NCBI RefSeq assembly: GCF_002094305.1
Contig: NZ_LWTX01000007.1
Span: forward strand, 124,001 to 188,000
DNA length: 64,000 nt
Direction: 5' to 3'
Origin: Prescottella equi
GTDB lineage: Bacteria > Actinomycetota > Actinomycetes > Mycobacteriales > Mycobacteriaceae
In this document: piece after piece, positions 47,991 to 56,546 of the stretch
Position numbering within the stretch: the stretch's first letter is position 1
Layout of the letters: every line of letters starts with the position of its first letter
Program-made: the position numbers and the translations under genes
The notes under the pieces: generated by a model
The model's database searches: none
What the model was told of the DNA's origin: nothing
Seen by the model: only the letters and a program-made list of their open reading frames with translations

Positions 47991-48823
47991 CAGCTCGCCG
48001 CGTGGACGGGAACGACGGAACCGGAGTAGTTCTCCTGGATCCAGGTTGCGGTCTCGGGCGACTCGAGGGCCTCGGCGAGCGCCTTCACACCGGCGTCGTC
48101 CTGGTCGGCGGCACGGACGACGAGCAGGTTCGCGAACGGGTTGTTCTCGACCTTCTCCGACAACAGCGCGTCGTCCGCCGGAGTCAGGCCGGCCTCGATC
48201 GCGTAGTTGGAGTTGATGACGGCCGCGGTGATCTGCGGGTCACCGAGGTTGCGGGCGAGCTGCGAGCGCTCGATCTCGACGAACTTCAGGTTCTTCGGGT
48301 TGCCCTTGATGTTCGCCTGCGTGACGACGGACAGGTCGGCCTCGGCGAACGGCTTGTCCATCTGGATGAGGCCGGCCGACTCGAGCAGGTAGAGGCCGCG
48401 CGCGAAGTTGGTGGTGTCCTTCGGCAGCGCGATGGTGGAGCCGTCGGCGAGCTGGTCGACGGCGGTGATCTTCTCCGAGTACAGGCCCATCGGCTCGAGG
48501 TGCACGTCGGCGACGGAGACGAGGTCGGTCACACCCTTCTGCTTCTGCCAGTCGGCCAGGTAGGGGGCGTGCTGGAAGTAGTTGGCCTGCACGTCGCCGG
48601 CGACGAGCAGCTCGTTGGGGTCGATCTCGCCGGTGACCGGCTTGATGTCGAGTTTGACGTCACCGAGAACTCCGGAGTCGGCGATGTGTTCGAGGATCTC
48701 CACGTGCGGAGTGCTGGAGGCGGAGATCACCAGCGTCTCGCTGTCACCGCCCGACGAGCAGGCCGCCAGGCCCGCCGTGAGGAGGGCGGCTGCGGAGAGG
48801 ACAGCGGTACGGCGCAGGAACAT
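47990..48823 (-). CDS. metQ: Methionine-binding lipoprotein
   Basis: This 277-residue NlpA/MetQ-family lipoprotein has a lipobox LAAC with Cys22, so it is anchored on the outer face of the membrane. The family motifs HVEILEHI, NYFQHAPYLADWQ and GLYSEKI are visible. It follows the 2OG-oxygenase gene by 31 bases and precedes metN, which is unusual only in having the oxygenase at the head of the operon. Confidence 0.93.
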   Translation of the reverse strand: MFLRRTAVLSAAALLTAGLAACSSGGDSETLVISASSTPHVEILEHIADSGVLGDVKLDIKPVTGEIDPNELLVAGDVQANYFQHAPYLADWQKQKGVTDLVSVADVHLEPMGLYSEKITAVDQLADGSTIALPKDTTNFARGLYLLESAGLIQMDKPFAEADLSVVTQANIKGNPKNLKFVEIERSQLARNLGDPQITAAVINSNYAIEAGLTPADDALLSEKVENNPFANLLVVRAADQDDAGVKALAEALESPETATWIQENYSGSVVPVHAAS

Positions 48824-48854
48824 TGAGAACTACCTTTCGAGATCGAGGAGACGG

Positions 48855-49853
48855 TCAGCCGTGCAGGGCCGGCAGGTCGAGTAGGTCGCGGTGGTACCGC
48901 TCGGTGACGTTGGGGTGCGCGCGCAGACGCGACTTGAGGGCGTTGAGGCCGTAACGGGCGTGCAGGGTGCCGCCGTGCTGGTCCGGGCCGACACCCGACG
49001 CCTCGGCCGCGAGCTCGGGGGCGAGCGCGACGGTGGGCAGCGCATGGTCGTAGCCCGGGTTGAGGAAGAAGGGCAGCGAGACCCGGTCCCTACCGGCCGG
49101 CGGGGGCAGCACCCGGTGCACAGTGGCCTTGAGGTAGCCGCCGGTGGCGACTTCGAGCAGCTCTCCGATGTTGACGAGCAGATGACCGGGGATCGGCTCG
49201 ACGTCCAACCACCCACTCTCTGTTTCCACCTGGAAACCGGTGCTGGCGGGCTCCGGGTACAGCAGGGTCAGTGCGCCGACGTCCTTGTGGCTCCCCACCC
49301 CCTGGCCGGTGACCGACCCGTCGTGTCCCGGGTAACGCGCGATCTTCAGGAGCGGATCCGCATCGGCGAAGGCGATGTCGAAGAAGTCGGCCGGAGCGCC
49401 GAGCGACTGCGCCCAGCCGCGGATCAGACGCAGGCCGGCGTCCTGCGCCTGGCTCGACCACGCGAGCGCGAGCTCACGCAGGCGCGGGACGGCGGTGGGC
49501 CACAGGTTGGGGCCGTGCAGCACCTCCCACGGGCGGGTCGGGTCGATCGGGTCGACGGCGTCGCGTTCGGGTCCGATGTCGAGCTGCTCGCGCCAGTCGA
49601 TGTAGCCCTGGGTGCGCTCTCCGCCGACTCGGGTGTAGCCGCGAAAGTGCGGCGAGTTGCTGTTCTCGATCTCGAGTTTGTCGGCCTCGGGCAGGGCGAA
49701 GAACTCGCGGGCCGCGGCGATCAGGTCGTCGGTGAGCTGCTGATCGATGCCGTGTCCGGTCAGATAGAAGAAGCCGATCTCGTGTGTGACCTTGCGCAGG
49801 GCGTCGATGTCGAGGTTCTCCAGATCGATGATCGGGAGCGACTGTGCGGGCAT
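48855..49853 (-). CDS. 2-oxoglutarate/Fe(II) dioxygenase, isopenicillin-N-synthase-like
   Basis: This 332-residue non-heme iron oxygenase has the conserved N-terminal domain (LPIIDLENL, IGFFYLTGHGI) and a double-stranded beta-helix with iron ligands His189, Asp191 and His246, and Arg257-x-Ser259 for 2-oxoglutarate. It heads the metQNI operon, which suggests a sulfur compound or amino acid as substrate, perhaps one imported by MetQNI; this is inference. AAGGA lies eight bases before the ATG, next to a stable hairpin at 49870-49920. Upstream is a 250-base leader with a polycysteine ORF. Confidence 0.88.
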   Translation of the reverse strand: MPAQSLPIIDLENLDIDALRKVTHEIGFFYLTGHGIDQQLTDDLIAAAREFFALPEADKLEIENSNSPHFRGYTRVGGERTQGYIDWREQLDIGPERDAVDPIDPTRPWEVLHGPNLWPTAVPRLRELALAWSSQAQDAGLRLIRGWAQSLGAPADFFDIAFADADPLLKIARYPGHDGSVTGQGVGSHKDVGALTLLYPEPASTGFQVETESGWLDVEPIPGHLLVNIGELLEVATGGYLKATVHRVLPPPAGRDRVSLPFFLNPGYDHALPTVALAPELAAEASGVGPDQHGGTLHARYGLNALKSRLRAHPNVTERYHRDLLDLPALHG

Positions 49854-49869
49854 GGAACTGGTCCTTTCC

Positions 49870-49920
49870 CCACGGGCACCTGATTCGAAGGTGGCGCTGC
49901 GACGAGTGGGTGCCCGGTGG
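49870..49920 (-). promoter_or_regulatory. Hairpin next to the ribosome binding site of the oxygenase-metQNI operon
   Basis: CCACGGGCACC (plus-strand 49870-49880) pairs with GGTGCCCGGTGG (49909-49920), giving 11 pairs with one bulged base. On the mRNA the 3' arm ends right at the GGGGAAAGGA site ahead of the ATG, so it could hinder ribosome loading. It is a natural candidate for the switched element of the polycysteine leader. Confidence 0.45.
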
Positions 49921-49981
49921 GAGGACAGTGCGCGGGAAGGCGGGACGGTACGAAATGTGCCGTCGCGCAAGTTGTCTCGTC

Positions 49982-50017
49982 TCAGCGCTGACGCATGCAA
50001 CAACACCCGCCACGCAT
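49982..50017 (-). CDS. Polycysteine leader peptide MRGGCCCMRQR
   Basis: An 11-codon ORF on the operon mRNA contains three consecutive cysteine codons (TGT TGT TGC) and ends in TGA, 128 bases before the oxygenase ATG. Its start codon sits at the loop of a 6-bp hairpin (50010-50025). Polycysteine micro-ORFs are known in mycobacteria as cysteine-responsive attenuators of sulfur genes: ribosomes stall at Cys codons when cysteine is scarce and downstream translation is relieved. The sulfur-related operon downstream fits this model. No mycobacterial-type TAnnnT box sits directly before it, so it is probably not leaderless. Confidence 0.6.
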   Translation of the reverse strand: MRGGCCCMRQR

Positions 50018-50112
50018 TCGCGTGGAGGCGACAGTTGCTGCAGGGCCGCGCATCGGAGTCCTTCCCGGACGAGATCGTGGTCGGCACGTCGAAGCCGACA
50101 TGCCGGTGCTTG

Positions 50113-50142
50113 AGGCTAGCCCCACCCACGGGCGGACTTCAA
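50113..50142 (-). promoter_or_regulatory. Predicted promoter of the oxygenase-metQNI operon
   Basis: On the minus strand TTGAAG (50137-50142) and TAGCCT (50113-50118) are separated by 18 bases. Transcription would start near 50106 and give a leader of about 250 bases that contains the polycysteine ORF and two or three stable hairpins. Confidence 0.5.
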
Positions 50143-50204
50143 ATCGAACGTATACGCACGACGACGAACGGCGACATCCGTGAGACGAGCGGTCGTTCCG
50201 TCCC

Positions 50205-51689
50205 TCAGCCGAGGCGGCCGGAAAGCTGCTCGAGACGGCGCAGGCTCGCCCCGTCGAGGCCGACGATGCGCACACTCTTGCCCCGGGCCGTGTACTTGGC
50301 CTGCACCGTGTCGAGGGTCGCGACGGTGGAGGCGTCCCACACGTCGGCGCCCGCCAGATCGATCACCACCGAGTCCGGGTCTCCCGCGTAGTCGAATCGG
50401 TGCACCAGATCGTTGCTCGACGCCCAGAACAGCTCGCCCGAGACGCGGTAGGTCCGCTCCCCGTCCCGGTCCACGACGTCGACCCGCGTCAGATGAGCGA
50501 CACGGCGCGCGAACGCGACCATCGCGGTCAACACGCCGAGGACGACGCCGACGGCGAGGTTGTGGGTCGCGAGCGTGCCGACGACAGTGACGAGCATGAC
50601 CAGGGTCTCGCTGCGCGGCATCAGGCGCAGGGTCCGCGGCGCGACGCTGCGCCAGTCGAACGTCGTCACCGCGATCACCAGCATCACCGCGACCAGTGCC
50701 GCCATCGGGATCGCCCCGACGACGCCGCCGGCAGTCACGCACAGCACGAGCAGGAAGGCGCCGGCGAGGAAGGTGGAGATCCGGGTGCGGGCCCGGCCTT
50801 CCTTCACGTTGATCATGGTCTGACCGATCATGGCGCAGCCACCCATCCCGCCGAACAGCGCGCCCGCGGCATTGGCGACACCCTGGCCCCATGCCTCGCG
50901 AGTCTTGTCGGACGGGGTGTCGGTGATGTCGTCGACCAGTTTGGCGGTGAGCAGCGATTCGAGTAGACCGACCAGCGCCAGGCCCAGAGCGAACGGCGCG
51001 ATGATCGTCAGCGTGTCCCACGTGAGCGGAACGTCCGGGATCATCCACGTGGGCAGGCCGGACGGTAGCTCGCCCTGGTCGGCGACGTCGGGCACGTCGA
51101 GCCGAAACAACGCGACCGCACCGGTCAGGACCACGATCGCGATCAGCGGCGCCGGAACAGCTTTCGTCAGCCGAGGCAGCAGCACGATCATCGCGAGTCC
51201 GGCCGCCACGAGCGGATACACCAGCCACGGGACGTCGAACAGGTGCCGCAACTGGGCACTGAAAATGAGGATCGCGAGGGCGTTGACGAACCCGATCATC
51301 ACCGAGCGCGGAATGAAACGCACCAGACGCGCCAGACCCGCAACCGCGAACAGGATCTGCAGCACACCGGCCAGCCACACCGCGGCGATCAGGTAGTCGA
51401 TACCGTGCGACGCGACCAACGGCGCCACCACCAGCGCGGTCGCCCCGGCCGCGGCCGACACCATCGCCGGCCTCCCGCCGACGAACGCGATCGTCATCGC
51501 CATGATGCACGAGGTGTACAGCGCCACTCTGGGGTCGACACCCGCGATGACGGCGAACGAGATCACCTCGGGAATGAGCGCGAGCGCGGTCACGAGGCCG
51601 GCGAGCGTCTCCGTGGTCAGTCGTCGAGGGGAACGCAGCACGGCCCGGACGGATGTCGCGTCGGCCGGAGTGGAGATGGTGTCGTGCAC
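50205..51689 (-). CDS. SulP-family anion transporter with STAS domain
   Basis: This 494-residue membrane transporter of the SulP/SLC26 family has roughly ten or more helices over the first 390 residues, followed by a cytoplasmic STAS domain (FWASSNDLVHRF, VVIDLAGADVWDASTVATLD). Sulfate, bicarbonate and other anions are known substrates in the family. Its place upstream of the metQNI operon on the same strand hints at sulfur, but the second SulP gene at 57873 has no such context. The GTG start at 51689 lacks a clear ribosome binding site. Confidence 0.88.
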   Translation of the reverse strand: MHDTISTPADATSVRAVLRSPRRLTTETLAGLVTALALIPEVISFAVIAGVDPRVALYTSCIMAMTIAFVGGRPAMVSAAAGATALVVAPLVASHGIDYLIAAVWLAGVLQILFAVAGLARLVRFIPRSVMIGFVNALAILIFSAQLRHLFDVPWLVYPLVAAGLAMIVLLPRLTKAVPAPLIAIVVLTGAVALFRLDVPDVADQGELPSGLPTWMIPDVPLTWDTLTIIAPFALGLALVGLLESLLTAKLVDDITDTPSDKTREAWGQGVANAAGALFGGMGGCAMIGQTMINVKEGRARTRISTFLAGAFLLVLCVTAGGVVGAIPMAALVAVMLVIAVTTFDWRSVAPRTLRLMPRSETLVMLVTVVGTLATHNLAVGVVLGVLTAMVAFARRVAHLTRVDVVDRDGERTYRVSGELFWASSNDLVHRFDYAGDPDSVVIDLAGADVWDASTVATLDTVQAKYTARGKSVRIVGLDGASLRRLEQLSGRLG

Positions 51690-51732
51690 CGGGAGAGTCT
51701 AGGGACCGCCCGCACCGGGGCCGTAATCACCG

Positions 51733-52299
51733 CTACCAGGAGCCGGTGCGCAGCACGATCTCCGTCGCCAGTTCGGCGGGAGCCTTCGTGGGGATGTCGT
51801 CGATGCCGTCGAGCTGGACGATCCGGAACTCCGAGTACGCGTACCGTCCGCTGGCGTCGGCGCACGGACGTCCGAGGGAGGTGCCGACGACGACGGTGGT
51901 GGGCAACTCGACGGCGGGGCATGCGGCGTCGAGCACGGCCCCGTCCACGCCGGGCACGGCCGGGTGCCCGCGGTCGGCGACGATGAGACTCGCGAACCGG
52001 CCGAACGTCTTGGCGGCGAGCTGCCAGGCGATTTCCGCCCCCGCGCCTGCGCCCACGAGGTTCACCCACGGCAGCTTGAGTTCGTCGAGCATCGCGATCA
52101 CCGACGGCTCGTCGAGCCCGTCGACGGTCTCGGGCACCACGGTCCGCAGGTCCGAATCGTGCAGGCGAGCGCAGACGGCGTCGAAGACATCGGCAGGGGC
52201 ACCCGCGTCGGGCAGTAGAAGCACCGTATGCCGGCTTTCCGGTCCCCCGATTCGGACCGTCACGGTCCCACTTCCCACGGCAACGTTCGTCGACTCCAT
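51733..52299 (-). CDS. Alpha/beta-hydrolase-fold protein lacking the nucleophile
   Basis: This 188-residue protein has the alpha/beta-hydrolase layout: a VLLLPDAGAPADVFD oxyanion loop, then a strand and elbow reading NLVGAGAGAEIAW where active enzymes have GxSxG. The nucleophile Ser is replaced by Gly and the preceding His by Ala, so it is probably not a serine hydrolase. It is shorter than typical members and may lack the lid. ATG 52299 was chosen; the open frame further upstream is shadow of the next gene. It could be a binding or scaffolding pseudoenzyme. Confidence 0.75.
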   Translation of the reverse strand: MESTNVAVGSGTVTVRIGGPESRHTVLLLPDAGAPADVFDAVCARLHDSDLRTVVPETVDGLDEPSVIAMLDELKLPWVNLVGAGAGAEIAWQLAAKTFGRFASLIVADRGHPAVPGVDGAVLDAACPAVELPTTVVVGTSLGRPCADASGRYAYSEFRIVQLDGIDDIPTKAPAELATEIVLRTGSW

Positions 52300-52340
52300 G
52301 AACGAAAACGGTACGCGATCCACGTCACGGAATCGGACAC

Positions 52341-53606
52341 CTAGGCGGGATAGACCTTGCCGATGATCTCCTTGGCCATGGTGGTCGCCGGGTCCTGTCC
52401 GTTCGCGGCCGGCGCGAGGTTGGCCCACACCACCAGTGTCACCTTGTTGACGGGATCGTGCCCCATGAACGAGTTGAATCCCGGCAGCTCCCCGGTGTGA
52501 CCGAACATCGGCCCCATCTTCGCTATGCCCCAACCGTATTCGGCCGAACCACTGTCCGGACTCGTCGGCTGCACGCTTGCGAGGCGCTGAGCCTGCAGGT
52601 CGGCGCCGAGCAACTTGCCGCCGACCAGCGCCTGCACCCAGGTGACGAGATCGTTCGCGGTGGAGATGCCCGCGCCGGCCGCCCACGCCCACGAGGGGTT
52701 CACGTTGGTGACGTCGTTGGGCTGCAGCGTGCCGTCCTCGGCGGCGGCCTGCATCTGTTCGGGCAGCGCCGGATCGGTCAGCGTGTCCATGTTGGTCCCG
52801 AAGACGTAGCCGTGCGAGTAGGGCGCCGGAATCGTGTTGTCGGCGGTGTCCGGGAACGACGTCCCCGTCAGCCCGAGCGGACCGAAGAGCCGCGACTGGA
52901 AGATCTGCGGCAACGGCTTCCCGTCGAGGCTCTCCGCGATGAGTCCCAGCAACACGATGTTGGTGTTCGAGTAGTGATAGCCCTGCCCCGGCGGGAAGTA
53001 CGGGGGATTCGCGAAGCCGAGCGCCAGCAGGTCCTCGGGCTTCCACTGCTTCTGCGGATCGTTGTCGAGCGTCTCGTTCAGTTCGGCGGTCTCGGTGTAG
53101 TTGAACAGGCCGCTGCGCATGTCGAGAAGCTGCTCGATGGTGATGTTGTCGCCGTTGGGAACGTCCGGGCGGAACTTCGACACCGGATCGTCGAGCTTGA
53201 TCTTGCCCTCCTGCACCAACTGCAGGATCACGGTGCCGGTCATGGTCTTGGTGTTGGAACCGATCCGGACGTGCTCGGCCGGATCGACGGCGTCGCTGCG
53301 GTCCCGAGTGCCCGTCCCGTACTTGACCGTCAGGTCGCCGTCGGGGGTCTTGAGGATCGCTACGGCGCCCGGGATCTGCAGGTTCTCCGCGACGCCCTTG
53401 ACGATGCCGTCGAGCGTCGCGAGGTCGATCTTCTGCAGCGCCACCGTCGACGAGGCAGCACTGGTCGTGGTGGTCGACGCCGCGACGCTCGACGACCCGG
53501 TGTCGCTGTCCGACTCGTTCGACGAGCACCCGGAGAGCACCAGCGCAGCCACCGCTGCTCCGCCGATCAATCGGATCGTCGTAGATCTCCCCAAAGCAGT
53601 ACGCAC
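52341..53606 (-). CDS. Beta-lactamase-family serine hydrolase lipoprotein
   Basis: This 421-residue class C beta-lactamase/DD-peptidase-like (ABC group) protein has a signal peptide with lipobox LSGC (Cys27), a Ser/Thr-rich stretch (residues 30-54) that may span the envelope, then the catalytic Ser117-x-x-Lys120 (SNTK) and Tyr-x-Asn in YHYSNTN. A late FGHTGELPG takes the place of the KTG box. GTG 53606 follows GGAGGAG by five bases. It resembles mycobacterial Lpq-type esterase/DD-carboxypeptidase lipoproteins. The substrate may be peptidoglycan or an ester. Confidence 0.88.
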   Translation of the reverse strand: MRTALGRSTTIRLIGGAAVAALVLSGCSSNESDSDTGSSSVAASTTTTSAASSTVALQKIDLATLDGIVKGVAENLQIPGAVAILKTPDGDLTVKYGTGTRDRSDAVDPAEHVRIGSNTKTMTGTVILQLVQEGKIKLDDPVSKFRPDVPNGDNITIEQLLDMRSGLFNYTETAELNETLDNDPQKQWKPEDLLALGFANPPYFPPGQGYHYSNTNIVLLGLIAESLDGKPLPQIFQSRLFGPLGLTGTSFPDTADNTIPAPYSHGYVFGTNMDTLTDPALPEQMQAAAEDGTLQPNDVTNVNPSWAWAAGAGISTANDLVTWVQALVGGKLLGADLQAQRLASVQPTSPDSGSAEYGWGIAKMGPMFGHTGELPGFNSFMGHDPVNKVTLVVWANLAPAANGQDPATTMAKEIIGKVYPA

Positions 53607-53682
53607 GTCGTCTCCTCCGGTGGGCGGCAGTCGTCGGCTACGAAGCCTAGGCGGGGCGGGCGCTCGGTGCGGGGTGTTCCGG

Positions 53683-55215
53683 TCAGGTGACGCGCGAGAC
53701 GATCGTCGGCAACCGCATCGCGGCCCCGCTGCCGACCGTCGAGAGGACGGCGTCGACATCGAGATGCTGTTCGACGAGGTCCGCGAGCAGATCCAGCTGC
53801 GCCTCCCGGACCTGCGCGACGTCGGTGTCCGGTGCCACGGCGAAACCCGCCCGTCCGGCCGCTTCCGCCACCTCGGTGAGCAGCCGTCGCCGGTACTCGT
53901 CGTTCTCGAGGATCCCGTGCCAGTGGGTGCCGCGCACGCTGCCGCGCACACTGCCCTCCTTGCCGCCGTCCGCGTAGCTCAGCAACGGGGCGTCGCCGTT
54001 GCGGCGCACCCGGCCGTGATGGATCTCGTAGCCGCGCAGGGGGATTCCGTCCGCATCGCCCTGAACCTGCGCGAGCACCTTGTCGGGCGCGAACGCAATC
54101 TCGAGGTCCAGCAGCCCGAGCCCGTCCACCGAACCGGCGCCGGATTCGACGTCGTCGTCGATCACCGTGCCCAGCATCTGGTAGCCGCCGCAGATGCCGA
54201 GAATGGCCCCACCGGCCCGCGCGCGACGGATCAACGCGTCGCCGATTCCGCTGCGCCGCAACCACTCCAGATCGGTGATGGTGGACTTGCTGCCGGGCAG
54301 CACGACGAGGTCGGCGTCGGCCAGCCGCGACGGCTCGCTCACCCAGTGCACCGAGACGCCCGGCTCGCAGGCGAGTGCCTCGACGTCGGTGGAGTTCGAG
54401 ATGCGGGGCAGCCGGATCGCCGCGACACGGAGCCACTCGCCGCCGGTCGGCGGCGCGGGCCGTCCGACGGGGGCGTCGCCGACCACGCCGAGCGAGTCCT
54501 CGGCGTCGAGCCAGAGCTCCTCGGCGAACGGGATCACGCCGAGCGTGGGCCGCCCGGTGAGCGCGCGCAGCTGCTCGAGGCCGGGCGCGAGCAGGCTCAC
54601 GTCGCCGCGGAACTTGTTGATCACGAATCCGGCGATCAGCGCCTGGTCCTCGGGTGAGAGCACCGCGACGGTGCCGAACAGGTGCGCCAGCACTCCCCCG
54701 CGGTCGATGTCGCCGACCACGATCACCGGCAGCTGCGCGGCCTGCGCGAGCCCCATGTTCGCCAGGTCCGTGGCCCGCAGGTTGATCTCGGCGGGTGAGC
54801 CGGCGCCCTCGCAGATCACGACGTCGAATTCGTCGCGCAGCGACGCGAGCTCGTCGGCGACGATGTCGCGCAGCCACTCCCGGTGCTCGATGTAGTCGCG
54901 CGCACCGACGGTGGTGACCGCCTTGCCGCGGACCACCAGCTGCGACGTCCGGTCACCGCCCGGCTTTAGCAGCACCGGGTTGAACCGCACGCTGGGTTCG
55001 AGGCCGCAGGCTCGCGCCTGCAGCGCCTGCGCGCGGCCGATCTCCCCACCGTCGAGCGTGACGACGGAGTTGTTCGACATGTTCTGCGCCTTGAACGGCG
55101 CCACCCGCACCCCGCGTCGCGCCAGCATCCGGCAGAGCCCGGCGACGAGGACGCTCTTGCCGGCGTCGGACGTCGTGCCGGCAACCAGGAGTGCGCCACT
55201 GAGCGCCGTCGTCAC
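53683..55215 (-). CDS. cobQ: Cobyric acid synthase
   Basis: This 510-residue glutamine-dependent amidase modifies four corrin side chains. An N-terminal P-loop-type domain ([35 protein letters not shown]) is followed by a class I glutaminase domain with nucleophile in [11 protein letters not shown] and His in [11 protein letters not shown] 55215 overlaps the stop of map (GTGA), so the two are cotranscribed. It lies away from the riboswitch operon, and no B12 box is visible here. Confidence 0.95.
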   Translation of the reverse strand: MTTALSGALLVAGTTSDAGKSVLVAGLCRMLARRGVRVAPFKAQNMSNNSVVTLDGGEIGRAQALQARACGLEPSVRFNPVLLKPGGDRTSQLVVRGKAVTTVGARDYIEHREWLRDIVADELASLRDEFDVVICEGAGSPAEINLRATDLANMGLAQAAQLPVIVVGDIDRGGVLAHLFGTVAVLSPEDQALIAGFVINKFRGDVSLLAPGLEQLRALTGRPTLGVIPFAEELWLDAEDSLGVVGDAPVGRPAPPTGGEWLRVAAIRLPRISNSTDVEALACEPGVSVHWVSEPSRLADADLVVLPGSKSTITDLEWLRRSGIGDALIRRARAGGAILGICGGYQMLGTVIDDDVESGAGSVDGLGLLDLEIAFAPDKVLAQVQGDADGIPLRGYEIHHGRVRRNGDAPLLSYADGGKEGSVRGSVRGTHWHGILENDEYRRRLLTEVAEAAGRAGFAVAPDTDVAQVREAQLDLLADLVEQHLDVDAVLSTVGSGAAMRLPTIVSRVT

Positions 55216-56069
55216 GGCAGGGTGAGGATCTCGTTGCCCTCGTCGGTGACGACGATGGTGTGCTCGAACTGGGCGGTCCACTTGCGGTCCTTGGTGACGA
55301 CGGTCCAGCCGTCCTCCCAGATGTCGTAGTCGACGGTGCCCAGGTTGATCATCGGCTCGATCGTGAACACCATGCCGGGCTCGATGATCGTGTCGACGTT
55401 CGGCTGGTCGTAATGCAGGATCACCAGGCCGTTGTGGAAGGTCTCGCCGATGCCGTGGCCGGTGAAGTCGCGGACCACGCCGTACCCGAAGCGGTTGGCG
55501 TACGACTCGATGACGCGGCCGATCACGTTGAGTTCGCGGCCCGGCTTGACGGCCTTGATCGCGCGCATCGTCGCCTCATGGGTGCGCTCGACCAGCAGGC
55601 GGTTCTCCTCCGAGACGTCGCCGGCGAGGAACGTCGCGTTGGTGTCGCCGTGCACGCCGTCGATGTAGGCGGTGACGTCGATGTTGACGATGTCGCCGTC
55701 CTGGATAACCGTCGAGTCGGGGATGCCGTGGCAGATCACCTCGTTGAGCGACGTGCAGCACGACTTCGGAAAGCCCCGGTAGCCCAGCGTGGACGGGTAG
55801 GCGCCGTGGTCGCACATGTACTCGTGCGCGATGCGGTCCAGTTCGTCGGTGGTGACGCCCGGCGCCACGGCTTTACCGGCCTCCTGGAGCGCCTGAGCAG
55901 CGATCTTGCTCGCCACCCGCATCTTCTCGATGGTCTCGGGTGTCTGCACCCACGGCTCCTTGCCCTCGCGGGCCGTCGCCTTCCACACGTACTCGGGCCG
56001 CTCGATGTTCTTGGGGACATCGAGGACGGGCGAGACGGTTCCGGGAACGAGCGCAGTGCGAACAGACAT
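55212..56069 (-). CDS. map: Methionine aminopeptidase
   Basis: This 285-residue type I methionine aminopeptidase removes the initiator methionine. It has an N-terminal extension of about 40 residues with a PxxP-like stretch, as in actinobacterial MetAP1c, and the metal ligands are visible in [36 protein letters not shown] and the late [11 protein letters not shown]. The ATG at 56069 lies six bases after a TACGCT box, suggesting a leaderless mRNA that continues into cobQ. Confidence 0.95.
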   Translation of the reverse strand: MSVRTALVPGTVSPVLDVPKNIERPEYVWKATAREGKEPWVQTPETIEKMRVASKIAAQALQEAGKAVAPGVTTDELDRIAHEYMCDHGAYPSTLGYRGFPKSCCTSLNEVICHGIPDSTVIQDGDIVNIDVTAYIDGVHGDTNATFLAGDVSEENRLLVERTHEATMRAIKAVKPGRELNVIGRVIESYANRFGYGVVRDFTGHGIGETFHNGLVILHYDQPNVDTIIEPGMVFTIEPMINLGTVDYDIWEDGWTVVTKDRKWTAQFEHTIVVTDEGNEILTLP

Positions 56070-56075
56070 GGGTCC

Positions 56076-56081
56076 AGCGTA
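56076..56081 (-). promoter_or_regulatory. Predicted -10 box, leaderless map
   Basis: TACGCT on the minus strand is followed by six bases and then the ATG at 56069. No Shine-Dalgarno is present. Confidence 0.45.
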
Positions 56082-56222
56082 AACCGCGTCCCGGTGTTCA
56101 CCTCCCTCCCGCCCCGCAGCGACGCCGTGCCCCGTCTCGAAACAGCCTGCGACCAGTCCGGATGCACTTATCCGGAAAGTCGGTATGGTGAGCGGTCAAC
56201 CTGATCAGAAGTGAGGGTGAAA

Positions 56223-56540
56223 ATGGGCCAGCAGTCGCAGGCCGCCGAACATCGGTGGGCTCCGGTCAAGGTCAGCAACGTCGTGTCGACCGTCTCGGAC
56301 GGCTTCGTCCACCTCGAGGTCGAACTCGACGGTGACATCCATCCCGAGTGGGCGCGCACCTTCGCCCGCATGAGCGGCGCCAGGAACGCCGAGTTGACGC
56401 TGCACGCGGCAGCCGAGCCGCCCCGCATCACATTGACGACGCGCAGCGACCACCGCGAGACCGCGGAGCTGTCGGTGGTGTACCTCGTCGAGGAAGTCAA
56501 CCTCTACATTCGGCTCGCGATCGAGATGGTGGGGAGATAG
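56223..56540 (+). CDS. Conserved hypothetical protein, 105 aa
   Basis: This small soluble protein contains predicted beta strands (VKVSNVVSTV, FVHLEVELDG, AELTLHAAAEPPRITLTTRSD) and ends in a hydrophobic helix-like segment. I do not recognise the family. ATG 56223 has GAGGGTGA a few bases upstream, and TATGGT at 56184-56189 is a plausible -10. It converges on the lipid kinase gene, with seven bases between the stops. Confidence 0.6.
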   Translation: MGQQSQAAEHRWAPVKVSNVVSTVSDGFVHLEVELDGDIHPEWARTFARMSGARNAELTLHAAAEPPRITLTTRSDHRETAELSVVYLVEEVNLYIRLAIEMVGR

Positions 56541-56546
56541 TCGCCG

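Noticed and set aside
49975-50074. SAM riboswitch in the metQNI operon leader
   Set aside because: A GCAAC/GGTG pattern and a closing stem first suggested it, but the conserved SAM-I or SAM-IV core does not fit, and the polycysteine ORF explains the region better.
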